Positions 42,421-53,202 of a DNA stretch of 64,000 nucleotides are shown here, piece by piece. The notes beneath the pieces are model-generated. The model was not told the origin of the DNA. It saw nothing but the letters and a program-made list of their open reading frames with translations, and did not search any database. This DNA is from Favolaschia claudopus (lineage: Eukaryota > Basidiomycota > Agaricomycetes > Agaricales > Mycenaceae). Location: NCBI GenBank assembly GCA_037176885.1, contig JAWWNJ010000086.1, forward strand, positions 496,001-560,000. Reading direction: 5' to 3'. How positions within the stretch are numbered: position 1 is the stretch's first letter; every line of letters starts with the position of its first letter. The translations under genes and the position numbers were made by a program.

Positions 42421-42770
42421 GTGAGTCTCCTGGCCGATATCATGTCCGTCAAGATTACTTACCCTCGGGATAGAATTGATTTCCTAATCAAACAAAATTG
42501 GGCCCAAACTGCATAGGTAGTCGGCACATCATTTACCGTATTTCCTTCCCATATCACAAAACATTTCCATTTCCCATTGACTGCGTAGGTAGTCGATGTA
42601 TTCATTACCATATCTTTCCCCCCAAGCATTTTAGAGATATATAGTGTTATGCAGTTATTTCGCACATAAGGCTTCTCATGCATAGGCAGTGAGTTCAAAT
42701 ATACCTCATTTACTTCGTACTAGCGAAATCTGAGAGAGTGGGAATTTTTTTGTGCGTAAAAACCATCTCG

Positions 42771-42992
42771 ATGTCTCGCCTTTCACTCGGAAAGCGCAAG
42801 AGTGTCCCTACTGGCAACTTCGACGAACAGCATGTTGTGTTTGAAAATCCACGGCTCAAACGCATTCACTTCACGACAACGAGCGAGTCAGGCTCTCGGG
42901 AAGTAAACGAGATCACTGGGCGCATCCCAAGCCCTAACTGGTCAGCGACCCTTCCCTGGATCCGGGGAAGGAAAGGGTTGGGGGAGATCTGA
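42771..42992 (+). CDS. Unrecognised N-terminal coding segment
   Basis: MSRLSLGKRKSVPTGNFDEQ, then HVVFENPRLKRIHFTTTSES, ending at 42,992. A basic start followed by a threonine/serine run recalls the N-termini of some fungal KDZ-type transposase-associated proteins, but without the cysteine cluster this cannot be tested by eye. Confidence 0.28.
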   Translation: MSRLSLGKRKSVPTGNFDEQHVVFENPRLKRIHFTTTSESGSREVNEITGRIPSPNWSATLPWIRGRKGLGEI

Positions 42993-44515
42993 GCAAGGTT
43001 GGGCCTGTTTGAATTGGAAGGGAAACAGCAGAGAGTGAATGAGAAACTTGAGGCTGTATTTTTCAAGTTAATGGTGTCCTGTTGATTGAAGGATGGCGCT
43101 CCCGAGCAATCCAAAGACAGCAGAGACAGAGGTAAGGGTTTGTAGGCATATGTGTTGCCAGATCGAATGGAGGACGGGGAGGTTATTCGCAGTGGAAGGG
43201 ATCTGCCGTCGAGAGAGACGAGAATGAGATTCATTTTTGCTGCAAAATTCTGAAAGTTGTCGAGTTCGGATTTCCGGTGTAAAATTGTGTTCTAGAATCC
43301 CGGGGAGTGAAGCATAGCAACAGATTATCGAGGTTTGAGCTTGTAAGCTTTGTAGTTTGGAGTGCACCAGAGTGCACCGCGGCGCGAAAGACTCAAAGAG
43401 TGGAAATTGACGCGTCATAGCGACGTGGGAGAGGATTACAGGAAGTCGCCGGAGGTTGCCGGCAGATAATCACCTTTCGATTATCTCGTCTGTTATCTTG
43501 AAAAACGATTGGCTGGCCCATGTCCAAATGAGGACTACACCCCGTTTAGACTTGGGACACGGAAATCACCGCAACAACATGGGACAGGACAGCGATCAAA
43601 AGCCCGGGAGGCTTGGTTTGCGCAATACAAGGCTCATCAATCAAGTCCGTGGAGGGTTATGTCCAAAAAAGGCATACTCTGTTGTTCCTACTTAACCCGA
43701 CAGATCCGTCTATGTTCCGATTCACACGTGCGACCTGATTGACAGATTGCACCGTAATTGCGCTTCCTCTTCCGACTGCCATGGTGATGGCTTCACCAAA
43801 GGAACGCTGACCTCTCTCACACTGCGATTCGTCGAAACCGATGCCCTCGTGGAGCTTGTCTGATTCCGAAAGAAAGCTCAGGATTTTCACTGTTCAATTA
43901 CATAGTGTGCCCGAAAAAGTTTAGATTAAAGTCGAACGAAGCATTCTGATGCTCAGAAAGGTTCCGAAAGCATTCACTACACCTTTGAACCCGAGGTGGT
44001 ATTTTCATGAGAAACCACCAATTTATGCATTCGCCGCGCAAATGCTGGTACATAATCCTTTGTAGTTGATAGTGTTGTGGAGGAGCGAGCTGGCAAAACA
44101 GAGAACGGATAGATAGACTGTGCGGTAGTGGTTTCCGAGGGTGTAGACTGATAGCAAGACGAGAGTGGCGATAAGAGAGAAAAAACGGAGTGGTGGTTGA
44201 GGTCGAGTAGCGGCCACAGAGAGAAAGAGACAATATAAGCTGTAATAGAAGAATATTATGATATTCTGTTCCGGGAGGTCGAATCGATTATGCGTCGCGC
44301 AGGGGAGTGGCGGGAGAAGGGAGGTCGCGCGTCGTCCGAGGCAAAGGCAAAGTAATGACACGGCGACGGCGGGGACGAGGACGAAGGCGACATGAGATCG
44401 GGAGCGGGACGGCAAGGGAAGCAACGACGAAGAGAAAAAACATCAAGACCAAAGCCTTGATCCATCCATCCATCCACAAGAAAGAAGCAACAAAAGAGCA
44501 TCGGAAGCGGGCGCT
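42993..44515. other. No gene recognised
   Basis: About 1.5 kb with only incidental open frames on both strands. It probably includes the 3' flank of the minus-strand Nam8-like gene that ends at 44,516. Confidence 0.45.
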
Positions 44516-47330
44516 TCAAGGCGACTCCATCGACATCCGGAACTGCACGCTCCCCCCACTACTCGTACTCTCCGCACTCGTGCTCTCCGTAACAGTGGGG
44601 CTCTTCAACCCCCACGCATACTCCCTCTCCCGCTCCCGATCCAGATCCAAGCTCACTAACGTCCCATTCAGATCATGCATGGGATCGAATAACAGCTCCC
44701 CACCAACGATCCGCTCAACGCGCAGCTGCTCCCCAGCACCACCACACGCAGCACCCGATCCTGGACGCGAAATCGGCCGCGGCTCCTGGTAGCGGATAAC
44801 CTGGAACGCAGGCGGACTCCCAGCATACCCGCCCCGACCACAAATAGGCACAGCAGCACTCCCACCGGACGTCTGAATGCTCGGCTGCACAGGGAGGAAT
44901 GAGGGCGTATAGCTCTTGCCTGTCGGAACTCCCAAGCTACCACGCTGCGCACCACCATAAGGCATCATCCCAGCATACCTGTCGCGCCTCCTCCCAAGCA
45001 ACTCCGCCGCAGCATACAGCCCGCCAATCGGCTGTCGTTGTTGCTGCTGCTGTTGCGCCTGTTGTTGCTGGTGTTGCTGTTGCTGACCATGCTGATGGGG
45101 ATTAGGCCAAAACGGCGAGAACGAGCTCGTCGGAACCTGCGTCGACGGCGTCACCACTTCATGCGCCGCATCCTGCGCATCCCCAAACGGCCCTCTTGCA
45201 CCGTCCGACTTTCGTCCGTGAAGTGCGGCTGCTGCTGTTGCTGAGCTTGCTGCTGCCCATTGCTCTGCCCCTCCCCCACACCCCCACCCCCCGAATTCGG
45301 GGACAAGGCATGATAGCCCCCATTCCTATGCGGCTGCTCATTCCCCGCCCCATTCGCACCCGCATACCCCCCATTCACATTGGCAGACGTCGTCGCCGGC
45401 TCATACCCATTCCCATTCACAACACCAGCCGGAGGCCCAGAAAAGGCCGCAAATCCCTGCATCTGAAACTTCTGAAAAAGCGCCACAGCCTGCTCATGCG
45501 TCATCCCGTCCGGCATCGCCGGCGTAATGCCATTCGCAACCCCATTTGCTCCTGCTGCACTTGACGCTACTGCAGCAGCAGGCGGAATGGGAGGGACGAT
45601 CTGCTGCGGGAGAACGGGCATCTGCTGCGTGGGCGGCGGCGGAGGCTGGACGACGAGTATATGCGAATGGGAATGCGCCCGGACATGATGACCTTGCTGC
45701 GCGAGTGCAGCCTGAGCCGCCTGAGCAGCTGCTTGCGCGGCTTTATCTATGATGAGTCCACGATATCAGCATTTCCCTCGAATTGAGAACGGTAAGAACT
45801 CACACTGACTCCTCCCCCAACTCAACCGAATTCTACTCCCGCCCACCGGGAACCCCTGCATCTTTTTAATCGCCCTCTCCGCATCCGCCTTCCTCACAAA
45901 CTGCACAAACCCACAATGCTTCCCCACCGGAACCTTCACATGAAATGAATCTCCCCGAACGGCACAAAAAACGTCCGCAACGTGTCCTCGCCCACAAGCG
46001 GACTCAGCCACCAACGAATACTGTGGTGTTGTATGCGTCGGTGCTGCTAAGCGGCTCGCCGTTGGGTCTGATGAGGTTCCCGAGAATTGCACGCCCTTGG
46101 GCGGTGTGGCGCCATTCGTCTGCTTGAGGCTTGCAGTTGCCGCCGCCGCCACCACCACCACCGTTTGGAGCAAGAGGTCCGTTGGGGCTGGGTCCTGAAG
46201 CGAAGTATTCGGGACCGCTCGCGCTTGTAGTGAGTCTACCTTCAGGGGTATAACCTGGAGGCTCGCCATTGGGATAATGCCCAGCGATAGGCGCAGAGAC
46301 ACGAGGCGGCGGAGGCTGGTACAGAGACGGCTGATGTGGGTGTTGGTCGCCAGAAAGCGAAGTGGGAAGCCAGACGCCTGGATAGCCTCCTGGCGCCGAT
46401 ACCGACACAGACAACTCAGACGGTGGCGGAGGCTTGAATTTGGCTGTCGCAAGAGAGACACGCACTATTCAAGTAGTTAGCATTATCTCGATGTAATAGA
46501 GGGAAGAACAACACGCACTCGGCCGTGAAACACAATACAGCCCATGCATCTCAATCAACGCACGCTGCTGGTCCGCCTCGTCCGTGACTCTACGACGAAT
46601 CATCAGCATCTCTGCGCAATATCTTAATAGTCAAACTCACCTAACAAACCCATACCCGCGACTGACCCCCGTCACCGGATCCAGCATAATCTTTGCGCTC
46701 TTGCAGCTCGCGAACGGCCTGATAAACTTCGGCGCACGGTCGTTCCTCAACCCCAGCAGCGGATTGCGGAAGACCTGCATGCGTTTTGTCAGTGTCGCGT
46801 CGAGATTACAAAAGGACGGTAACATGCACAGCAACCAAATCACTATTCGACGTCTCCGGGGCCAAATCCCCCGCGAAGATGCTGTACTCCTTCGCATACT
46901 CACCACCACCACCACCAACAGATCCTAAACCAGCAGCATCCATCGCGATACCCGTGGCGCTGGGTACAGGTCTGGAGTAGCCAGGGGAGAGAGGTGCGGG
47001 GGAGATGCCGCCGTTGGCGCTAGCTGTATCCGAGCTTGATCCGAGCCATTTGAGTTGTTGGTTGAGGAAGAAGTTGGGGGTGCAGGAGAAGTGGCATGCG
47101 GCAGTGGTGGAGCGGGAGTTGAGGTCGAGATCGAGATCGAGGGCGTGTGTGCCGATGCATGCGGGTGTGGATGAGGGTGTGGGTGGGGTGGATCGAGAGG
47201 GAGTTGACGGGGTTGGTGCTGCGGGTGGATAGCGACCGCGACACCTGGAGGAGCCCAGTTGAACCCGAACAGACGCGCAGAGTTGGGCATCGTCATTTGG
47301 GCGCCCATGGGCGAGTTGAGAAAACGCTAT
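44516..47330 (-). pseudogene. Nam8/Csx1-type RNA-binding protein, 5'-truncated and frameshifted
   Basis: In family members three RRMs bind pre-mRNA or mRNA. Here only the end of RRM1 is present (MTMPNSARLFGFNW, about 47,290), and its first half is missing from the upstream sequence. A histidine/serine-rich linker follows, then RRM2 (KEYSIFAGDLAPETSNSDLV; RNP1 in SRGYGFVRFTDE) split by a GT-AG intron near 46,780-46,840. RRM3 has TTVFVGG, then LSPLVGEDTLRTFFVPFGEI and HCGFVQFVRKADAERAI. Single-base indels break RRM3 twice (near 46,003 and 45,945), and the glutamine-rich tail (HQHGQQQQHQQQ) changes frame near 45,185. So it is a relic copy, unless these are homopolymer-type sequencing errors. The functional paralogue must lie elsewhere. 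Confidence 0.85.
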
Positions 47331-47600
47331 TGACCCAAGACTGTAGTGCATGCCGTAAGTCCGGTGATCTCCGCTGTCACGTCTTAGAGGAATCTTGGCG
47401 ATTGTTCAGAGGCCAAAATATGGCTCGCGCGGCACCTCCCCTTTGAGGTGAAGGTCAATAAAGTATATTACTTTGTGTGCAGCAAAAACCGATGCTTTTT
47501 GTGGCACAACAATTTGCTTTGAGCAGGACTTCCAAATTTAGAAGTTTCTTAGATGGATCCTCACCAAATCCTCACCGTATTAGTTCCCGGTCAATCTTCG

Positions 47601-47654
47601 GTATGACGCAACTGGATTTGAACGACCGTTCGCTGAAATTCATTTGCGTCACTT
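47601..47654. repeat. Short foldback
   Basis: ATGACGCAACTGGATTTGAA pairs imperfectly with GAAATTCATTTGCGTCAC around a short loop. Its arms share the GACGCAA word. It is small and of unknown origin. Confidence 0.5.
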
Positions 47655-47698
47655 CCCAAAACCGACCTCAGAATCTCGTAGCAATAAATACTAGCTAC

Positions 47699-48316
47699 TT
47701 TGTCGCAAAAATCGAAAGTTAGAGATAAGTGATTATAACCACTTACAGCCGATATAACCGGTTATAGCAAGGTTATAGTGAGGTTATAACCTAGCTGATA
47801 ACAGCTTATACCTCAGGCGCATCCTAATGGCTCTGGATCCATTCTGCAATCCAGACTACCTACCCCCCTATGCAACCTCATCGTACAGATTACGAACAAA
47901 AGATTTGATTTTGAGCCGTGCATGGTTGGTGCGTGGAGCCTCAAGGCAAATAAAATGACATCATGTATAGTAACGGCATATATGGCGCAGTCAAACCCCT
48001 TCTCCAATGGCTCCTTGGTGGAGCGGTAATGGTGTATGATTTCACTGCGCATGAGACGATCGGGCGTTCAAATCCCGCCGCTTGCAGCCGCCTCACGCTT
48101 GTTCACGACTCCCGCGGTGGCCTGAGTGTCGGGATGGGGCGGTGTTGAGGGAAAAGAATTTTTTCAATGCTCTCGCACTCACCGTTATAACTGACTATAA
48201 TGCTATAAGGCTGTAAGTCCTTATAATGCTATCTTAGCTTTATACCCCACCGCCCAAATTATAGACTTATAACCGGTTATAACCTGATATAACCCCATTT
48301 CAATTTTTGCGACAAG
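47699..48316. mobile_element. Inverted-repeat element with TTATAACC subterminal arrays (about 618 bp)
   Basis: The ends are CTTTGTCGCAAAAATCGAAA on the left and CTTGTCGCAAAAATTGAAA in complement on the right. Inside each end are repeated TATAACCGGTTATA and GTTATAACCT words. No clean duplication is visible (TA on the left, TTA on the right). A tRNA-like B-box (GTTCAAATCC) with an A-box-like GGTGGAGCGGT lies at about 48,015-48,080. The IS630 transposase gene begins only 76 bp to the right. Confidence 0.68.
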
Positions 48317-48392
48317 TTAATTGAATTAAATCGTTTGCTCTCGCTCTACGTCCCCCTGCACTCTGTCTGCCGCCTCAAGACCTCACTCAAGC

Positions 48393-49506
48393 ATGGTGTA
48401 CAAGCCCCACAGCAGCGAGGTCAAGTTCCTCGCGCTTGCAGCCCTCGAACGAGGCGTGGCAGTCCCCACCATTGAGACATTATATGGCGTGGACCGGCGC
48501 AGCATTTTCCGCTGGAAGGCGCAGGTGGAATCGACATTCACTCTCGCTCGGCAGCACTCTGCAATGGTAGGGCGCCCCCGAGCTATCCCTGCGCCGCTGC
48601 TTCACGTTCTCACCCAACTTCTTGACGAAACACCGACACTTTACCTGGACGAGATTGCCGATTACTTCAGTGTTATGCATGGAGAGCTTCCGGCGATTTC
48701 GACCCTTGCTCGGGCTATTGCAGACCTCGGATACAACCGGAAAATCATCCGCCGTATTGCTGCCCAGCGCGATGATGTACTACGCACAAACTGGATGCGT
48801 TGGGTGCTTGCAAACATCACCGCAAACCAGATGGTTTTTACAGACGAGTCCAGCAAGGATGGCAGAACATTAGCGCGACGTTATGGTTATGCACCGAGTG
48901 GTGTACGGCCCGAAGAGTTCTTTAATCATGATCGCGGGCAGCGATGGAGCATTCTTCCCGCCCTCACGCTCGAGGGCTACCTTACTGTTCGGTTCGTCGA
49001 AGGCTCTGTTGACGGCGAAGAGTTCTTTGATTTCATTTTGAACGAGCTTGTACGTCTCCTGTTATGTGCCGCAAATTGTACTGATGTTTCTTTTAGCTTC
49101 CCAAAATGAACCCTTACCCGGGTGATCACAGTGTGCTTATAATGGACAACTGCCGCATCCATAAGAGTGAGGCAGTACAAAAGGCCTGTGATGATAGCGG
49201 TAAATTGTGTGCTAGTTGAAATACTTAACCGATCTGAATGGTTTTCAGGTATTCTATTGATCTTTCTGCCGCCGTACTCTCCCGATTTCAACCCTATCGA
49301 GGAGAGCTTCAGCTGTTGTACGTCTTCACATTCACCCGCTCATTTTGAATATTGAAAGTCGTTCAGTGAAAGCTTGGTTACGACGACATTGGCGCGAGTT
49401 TGAATGGACTGATGACCCCGAGACGGTGCTTTTGAGAGCGTGCATCGAGGCAGTGTCAGCAGACAATGCTCCTGGGTGGTTTCGTCACTCGGGTTATGTG
49501 CAGTAG
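48393..49506 (+). CDS. IS630/Tc1-superfamily DDE transposase, intact
   Basis: Exons 48,393-49,049, 49,097-49,199, 49,249-49,317 and 49,367-49,506 join in frame to 322 aa, with three GT-AG introns of 47-49 bp. The N-terminus is helix-turn-helix-like (VPTIETLYGVDRRSIFRWKA), followed by a second DNA-binding segment (HGELPAISTLARAIADLGYN). The catalytic acids are in MVFTDESSKDGRT, VLIMDNCRIHK and YSPDFNPIEESF, spanning the first to third exons. There is no stop or frameshift. I could not find terminal inverted repeats around the gene, so it is either an element with unrecognised ends or an immobile copy. Confidence 0.92.
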
Positions 49507-49659
49507 TTCTTGTATTCCCATAGCTTGGCTCCTACTATACTGATATTGCAATTAGATGTAATTAAAAGAGTGAATCGTAAGTAAATAAAGTGTACGGAGG
49601 ATAAACGAGTGGTCGAGAACAAGCAGAAATAAAGGTCAGGAAGGGGAGCGAACGAAAGT

Positions 49660-50522
49660 CTACATGGCCGGTGGGCCACCAGCACCGGAAGCATCCGTGT
49701 CGGGATAGGGTGTATTGGAGAAGGGGGATGCCGGGAAGGACGACGAAGATGGAGCACTATTCATGAACGGCAACATCTGTCCAGCGCCATTGTGTGGGTT
49801 TGCGAAGGGAGTCATTGGCGCACTCGTATTCTGCGTGTTTGCAAATGGAGCCGTCTGCGGGAATCCGCCGAATGCTCCGGGGAATGGAGAGCGTTGTGCG
49901 CCCATGACGGACATTAATGTCTGCATCATGAACTGTTGTTGCTGTTGCGCGGCTTGGGCGCTCTGCTGCTGCTGCAGCAGCATCTGCATAAGAAGATCAT
50001 TGTTGGGGGTAGAGGGCGCAACAGAGGTTGAAGGGCCAGCAGCAGGTTGAGTCGGCTGGTGAAAATCGCGCGACTTATCCGGGCGGAATGCAGATTTGCC
50101 GATCGGCAGCGTACCCCACTGGTTGCCTTCATGCAGGACGGATAACACAAGTGTGTCCTGCTGGTTCTTGCCAAGGATGAAGTGCCGCCCGGAAGAATCG
50201 TCACGCGCGCATGCCTCGGTGTGTTTTGCGTCACCGCAGTGAAACTTTCCCCCAGGATTATAGAGCTGGAACATGTGGATGCGTAGCGGCTCAAGCTTTT
50301 CGTCGAGGGTTTTCTGTATCTATTGTCAGGACTGGACAGATTCAAATGGAAAGCAAAGCTACCTTGCCATGAATGAGCTTGGAAAGATCATTGATAGGCT
50401 CGACGCGCATGCCGAGGATGCTATCATCATCCACAGACTGCAGAGATATTAATGTAAATCGTGCACGATTGAGAGCAACCCACATATACTAATAGGTGGT
50501 CTGGACAGACCGAAGGGATTGG
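49660..50522 (-). CDS. Unrecognised gene, 3' exons (possibly continued from 53,203-54,455)
   Basis: Exons 50,522-50,490 (PIPSVCPDHLL), 50,437-50,363 (SVDDDSILGMRVEPINDLSK) and 50,313-49,660 join in frame across GT-AG introns. The protein continues with FQLYNPGGKFHCGDAKHTEA, then LHEGNQWGTLPIGKSAFRPD, a glutamine-rich stretch and a low-complexity Pro/Ala/Asn tail ending in GPPAM. The Cys/His pattern FHCGDAKHTEAC could bind metal. The first exon here is preceded by a splice acceptor (CTTTAG) and not by a start codon, so upstream exons are required. The best candidates lie beyond the RT element at 50.5-53.2 kb. No function is known. Confidence 0.6.
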
Positions 50523-50550
50523 CTAAAGCGATCACCCATCAGTCACGTGT

Positions 50551-53190
50551 CTCCTCATTCTTTTCGTCTCGCCCGCCTCCGCATCGCGCCTTTGGCTCGG
50601 TGACTCCGTCTCTTTGAGACCTTCTCTTCTCCAGCCCCTCCCCCTCCATGACCTCGAGTCTCCTTCCCCGCTTCTAGTCTTGTCCCCCCGTCGCCGTCAT
50701 ACCCTCTTTTTTCGTGTTTTCCCTTCCTTTCTGGGTGCTTCCGCTGCCATCTCATCCTCTCCCCCGCCTTCGGCTGGTCGACTTCGATGCCTCCTCTTCG
50801 GCCTATCCCCAGACTCATTCAAGTTGATGGAGTTCTTCGCTTTGGTGTTCCCGACCGAGGACCATGGACACCGCCAGATGATGGAAGAATTTTGATGACT
50901 GCTGGGACTCGGGTGCGCTCTCAGATATGCTGGGGCCATAATCGCGTTGGAGGGTGTTGGGATGGTCGACGCCGGTGTCCCCGTCGTCATGTTTGCTCCC
51001 ATTGCGGTGACCGTGCTCACACTGCGGCTTTCTGCGCACGTCGTTCGTCAAAACCCCCAGATGTAGCTCGGCCTACTCCGCCTCAGGAAAATCCCCCTGT
51101 TGGTGTGTTAATGAAGCCGGGTGAGCGAGGGGGAGATGCTTCTGGCTCTCCCTGCTCAATGAGCAGGAAAGTCTCATCTCCCCTGTCATCTACCAGCGTC
51201 GTCGAATCTGACCATGCTCCCATTCTTTCCGAGATACCCCCAATGCCTCCTTTTCCCCCGGCTCGCCCAAACACCAATCTGCTCTTCCCCCTCACATCTC
51301 CCCATTCAAAGTCAATGCCGCCCACGAAGCTACATCCTGACGCTTGGGCCAGTGCGCTGATTGATTATCCAGACCGTCAGTTTGCGGACACCCTTGTGTC
51401 TGCTATTCGCTATGGTGTTCTTCTTGGTGTGGATCCTGCACGTATGCCTTCCCCCTTCTCTTCGGCCCCTGCACCCCTTCCCTCTGCACTTGCGTTTCCC
51501 GAGACGGTGGACAAGGATATTGCCCATGAGGTTTCTCTTGGGCGTATCATTGATATCACGGACATGGCTGATACTGTCAAGCCTGTCCTTTCTCCGCTGG
51601 GTTCTGTACCCAAGAAATATAGCGAGAAACGTCGTCGGATTTACCATCTCTCGTATCCCCATGGATCCTCTGTCAATGACGCGATCCCAGCTGAGTATGG
51701 CCATCTGGTCTACGAGGCTGTTATGGGGGCAATTGATCGCATACGGGAAGCTGGCCCTGGATCCTTCCTTTATAAGGCAGATCTGGAGGCTGCATTCAGG
51801 CATATTCCGATTCACCCTGACCATGTGCATCTGATGGGTTTCGAGTGGAAGTTGCGCCTGTTCCTTGACATCTTCCTACCGTTTGGTGTTCGTACAGGCC
51901 CCCGCCTGTACAACTACTTTGCGGAGGCTCATCACTGGATTTTGCTCTGCCGTGATGATGTCATGAAGCTCATTCAGCACTACCTGGATGATTGGTTCAA
52001 CGTTACTCCTGCTGCGAAGGGGGTGGAGTACGCTCGTCATGGTCGTGCAGTCTTCCGGACCGTTGCTGCCGAGTTGGGCTTTTCAATCTCCAGTGACAAG
52101 GAGCAGGGTCCGACTCACTGCCTCGAGTTCCTCGGCATTGAGCTGGACAGTATTGCTATGCAGGCTCGTCTTCCTCAGGACAAGCTTGCTCGCCTCCTTG
52201 TTCTTCTGGATGGGTGCCTGTCCCGTCGATCTGCGAGCCACTACGACCTCGAGCAGCTCTGCGGCCATCTCGTATTTGCTCAGTCGGTAATTCCGGTTGG
52301 TCGATTCTTCACTCGCCGTATTCGGGACTTCATGTGCCCTTTCCCTCCTTCCCCGCCACCACCGCCGCCGTCTTCCTTCCTCTGCCCGCCTCGACATTGC
52401 ATGGTGGAATACCTTCCTCCCGTCTTTCAATGGCATTTTTGCTATTGGACCTCCACGTCCCACTGTCGAAATCTTTACAGATGCGAGTGGTAAGCTAGGT
52501 CTGGGTGGCCATTGGGGTAGCGGCGATCTGTTCTTCACTGAGCCTGTACCAGCGAAGTATGCACGTCATCCGATCCATTGGAAGGAAATGCGTGCTGTGT
52601 TGAGGGCTGCGGAGCTCTGGGGCCACTGTTGGGCTGGGTTGGAGGTGGTGTTTCGTATTGATAACGAGGCCATCTCGACCTGCTTGCAGTCTGGCTCTAT
52701 TGACCATCCGCCTACGCAAGCTCTCTTCCGCCAGTTCGCTCTCCTGGCCGTTCAACAGGACTTCACTTTTTGCCCGGTTTGGATCTCAACTGACGAGAAT
52801 TCTGTTGCTGATGCGCTTTCCCGCTTCCGCTGGCTCACACTTTCAAAGTTGTATCCGCACTGGCCCCTCCCCAAGTCTGGTACCCGTCCTGCCCGCGTCG
52901 CTGTCTCTCTCCCCTCTGTCGTCATTGTGCATTCCTAGCACCCCTTCCTCCCCCTCCCCCTCCCTCCCCTCTCGCCTCCCCATTGCTGTCCATCTCCTCC
53001 CTGTTTTTGTGGAGCCTGTGGCGCTTCCCCCTGTATTTCGCCCACCTTTGGCTGCTTCAGGGTGAGCTGTTGGTTTTGGGCTGCCTCGGCTCCTTCGTCT
53101 TCGGGCGGAGTGCAGCGAGCTCCATTTCGGAGTTCACGCCCAATATATCAATGGCTTGCTTACTCATCTCTCCCTCTCGAGAACTCAGGC
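50551..53190 (+). mobile_element. DIRS-like retroelement (gag finger-RT-RNase H), antisense to the host gene
   Basis: This region separates two groups of minus-strand exons. Its coding part is described separately (50,787-52,938). No LTRs or split direct repeats were recognised at its edges, and no tyrosine-recombinase motif was found downstream of RNase H, so the limits are approximate and the element is probably truncated. Confidence 0.6.
50787..52938 (+). pseudogene. Reverse transcriptase-RNase H polyprotein, one frameshift
   Basis: In order: a Cys/His-rich finger (CWGHNRVGGCWDGRRRCPRR, HVCSHCGDRAHTAAFC), a proline-rich linker, and the RT with YHLSYPHGSSVNDAI, motif A ADLEAAFRHIPI and the catalytic box QHYLDDWF. 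The RT thumb has CLEFLGIELDS. RNase H then has VEIFTDASGKLGLGGHWG, HWKEMRAVLRAAELW, VFRIDNEAIS and ENSVADALSRF, which carry the conserved D-E-D-D acids. The RT frame and the RNase H frame are offset by one base near 52,350-52,400 (a CCGCCACCACCGCCG tract); apart from that it is open. The protein order without protease or DDE integrase fits DIRS/Ngaro-type elements. A shorter relative is at 19,431. Confidence 0.85.
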
Positions 53191-53202
53191 CAATCCTTGC
53201 AC

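Noticed and set aside
46925..47308. Alternative open frames in the His/Ser/Pro-rich linker of the Nam8-like relic
   Set aside because: Low-complexity CA/TC-rich DNA keeps several frames open; no separate gene is needed.
48010..48085. Possible tRNA with anticodon loop CTGCGCA
   Set aside because: The anticodon stem can form but the T arm and acceptor do not; it lies inside an inverted-repeat element.
52939..53190. Possible tyrosine recombinase after RNase H
   Set aside because: No R-H-R-Y pattern or recognisable fold signature in this short stretch; the DIRS label therefore rests on RT/RNase H order only.
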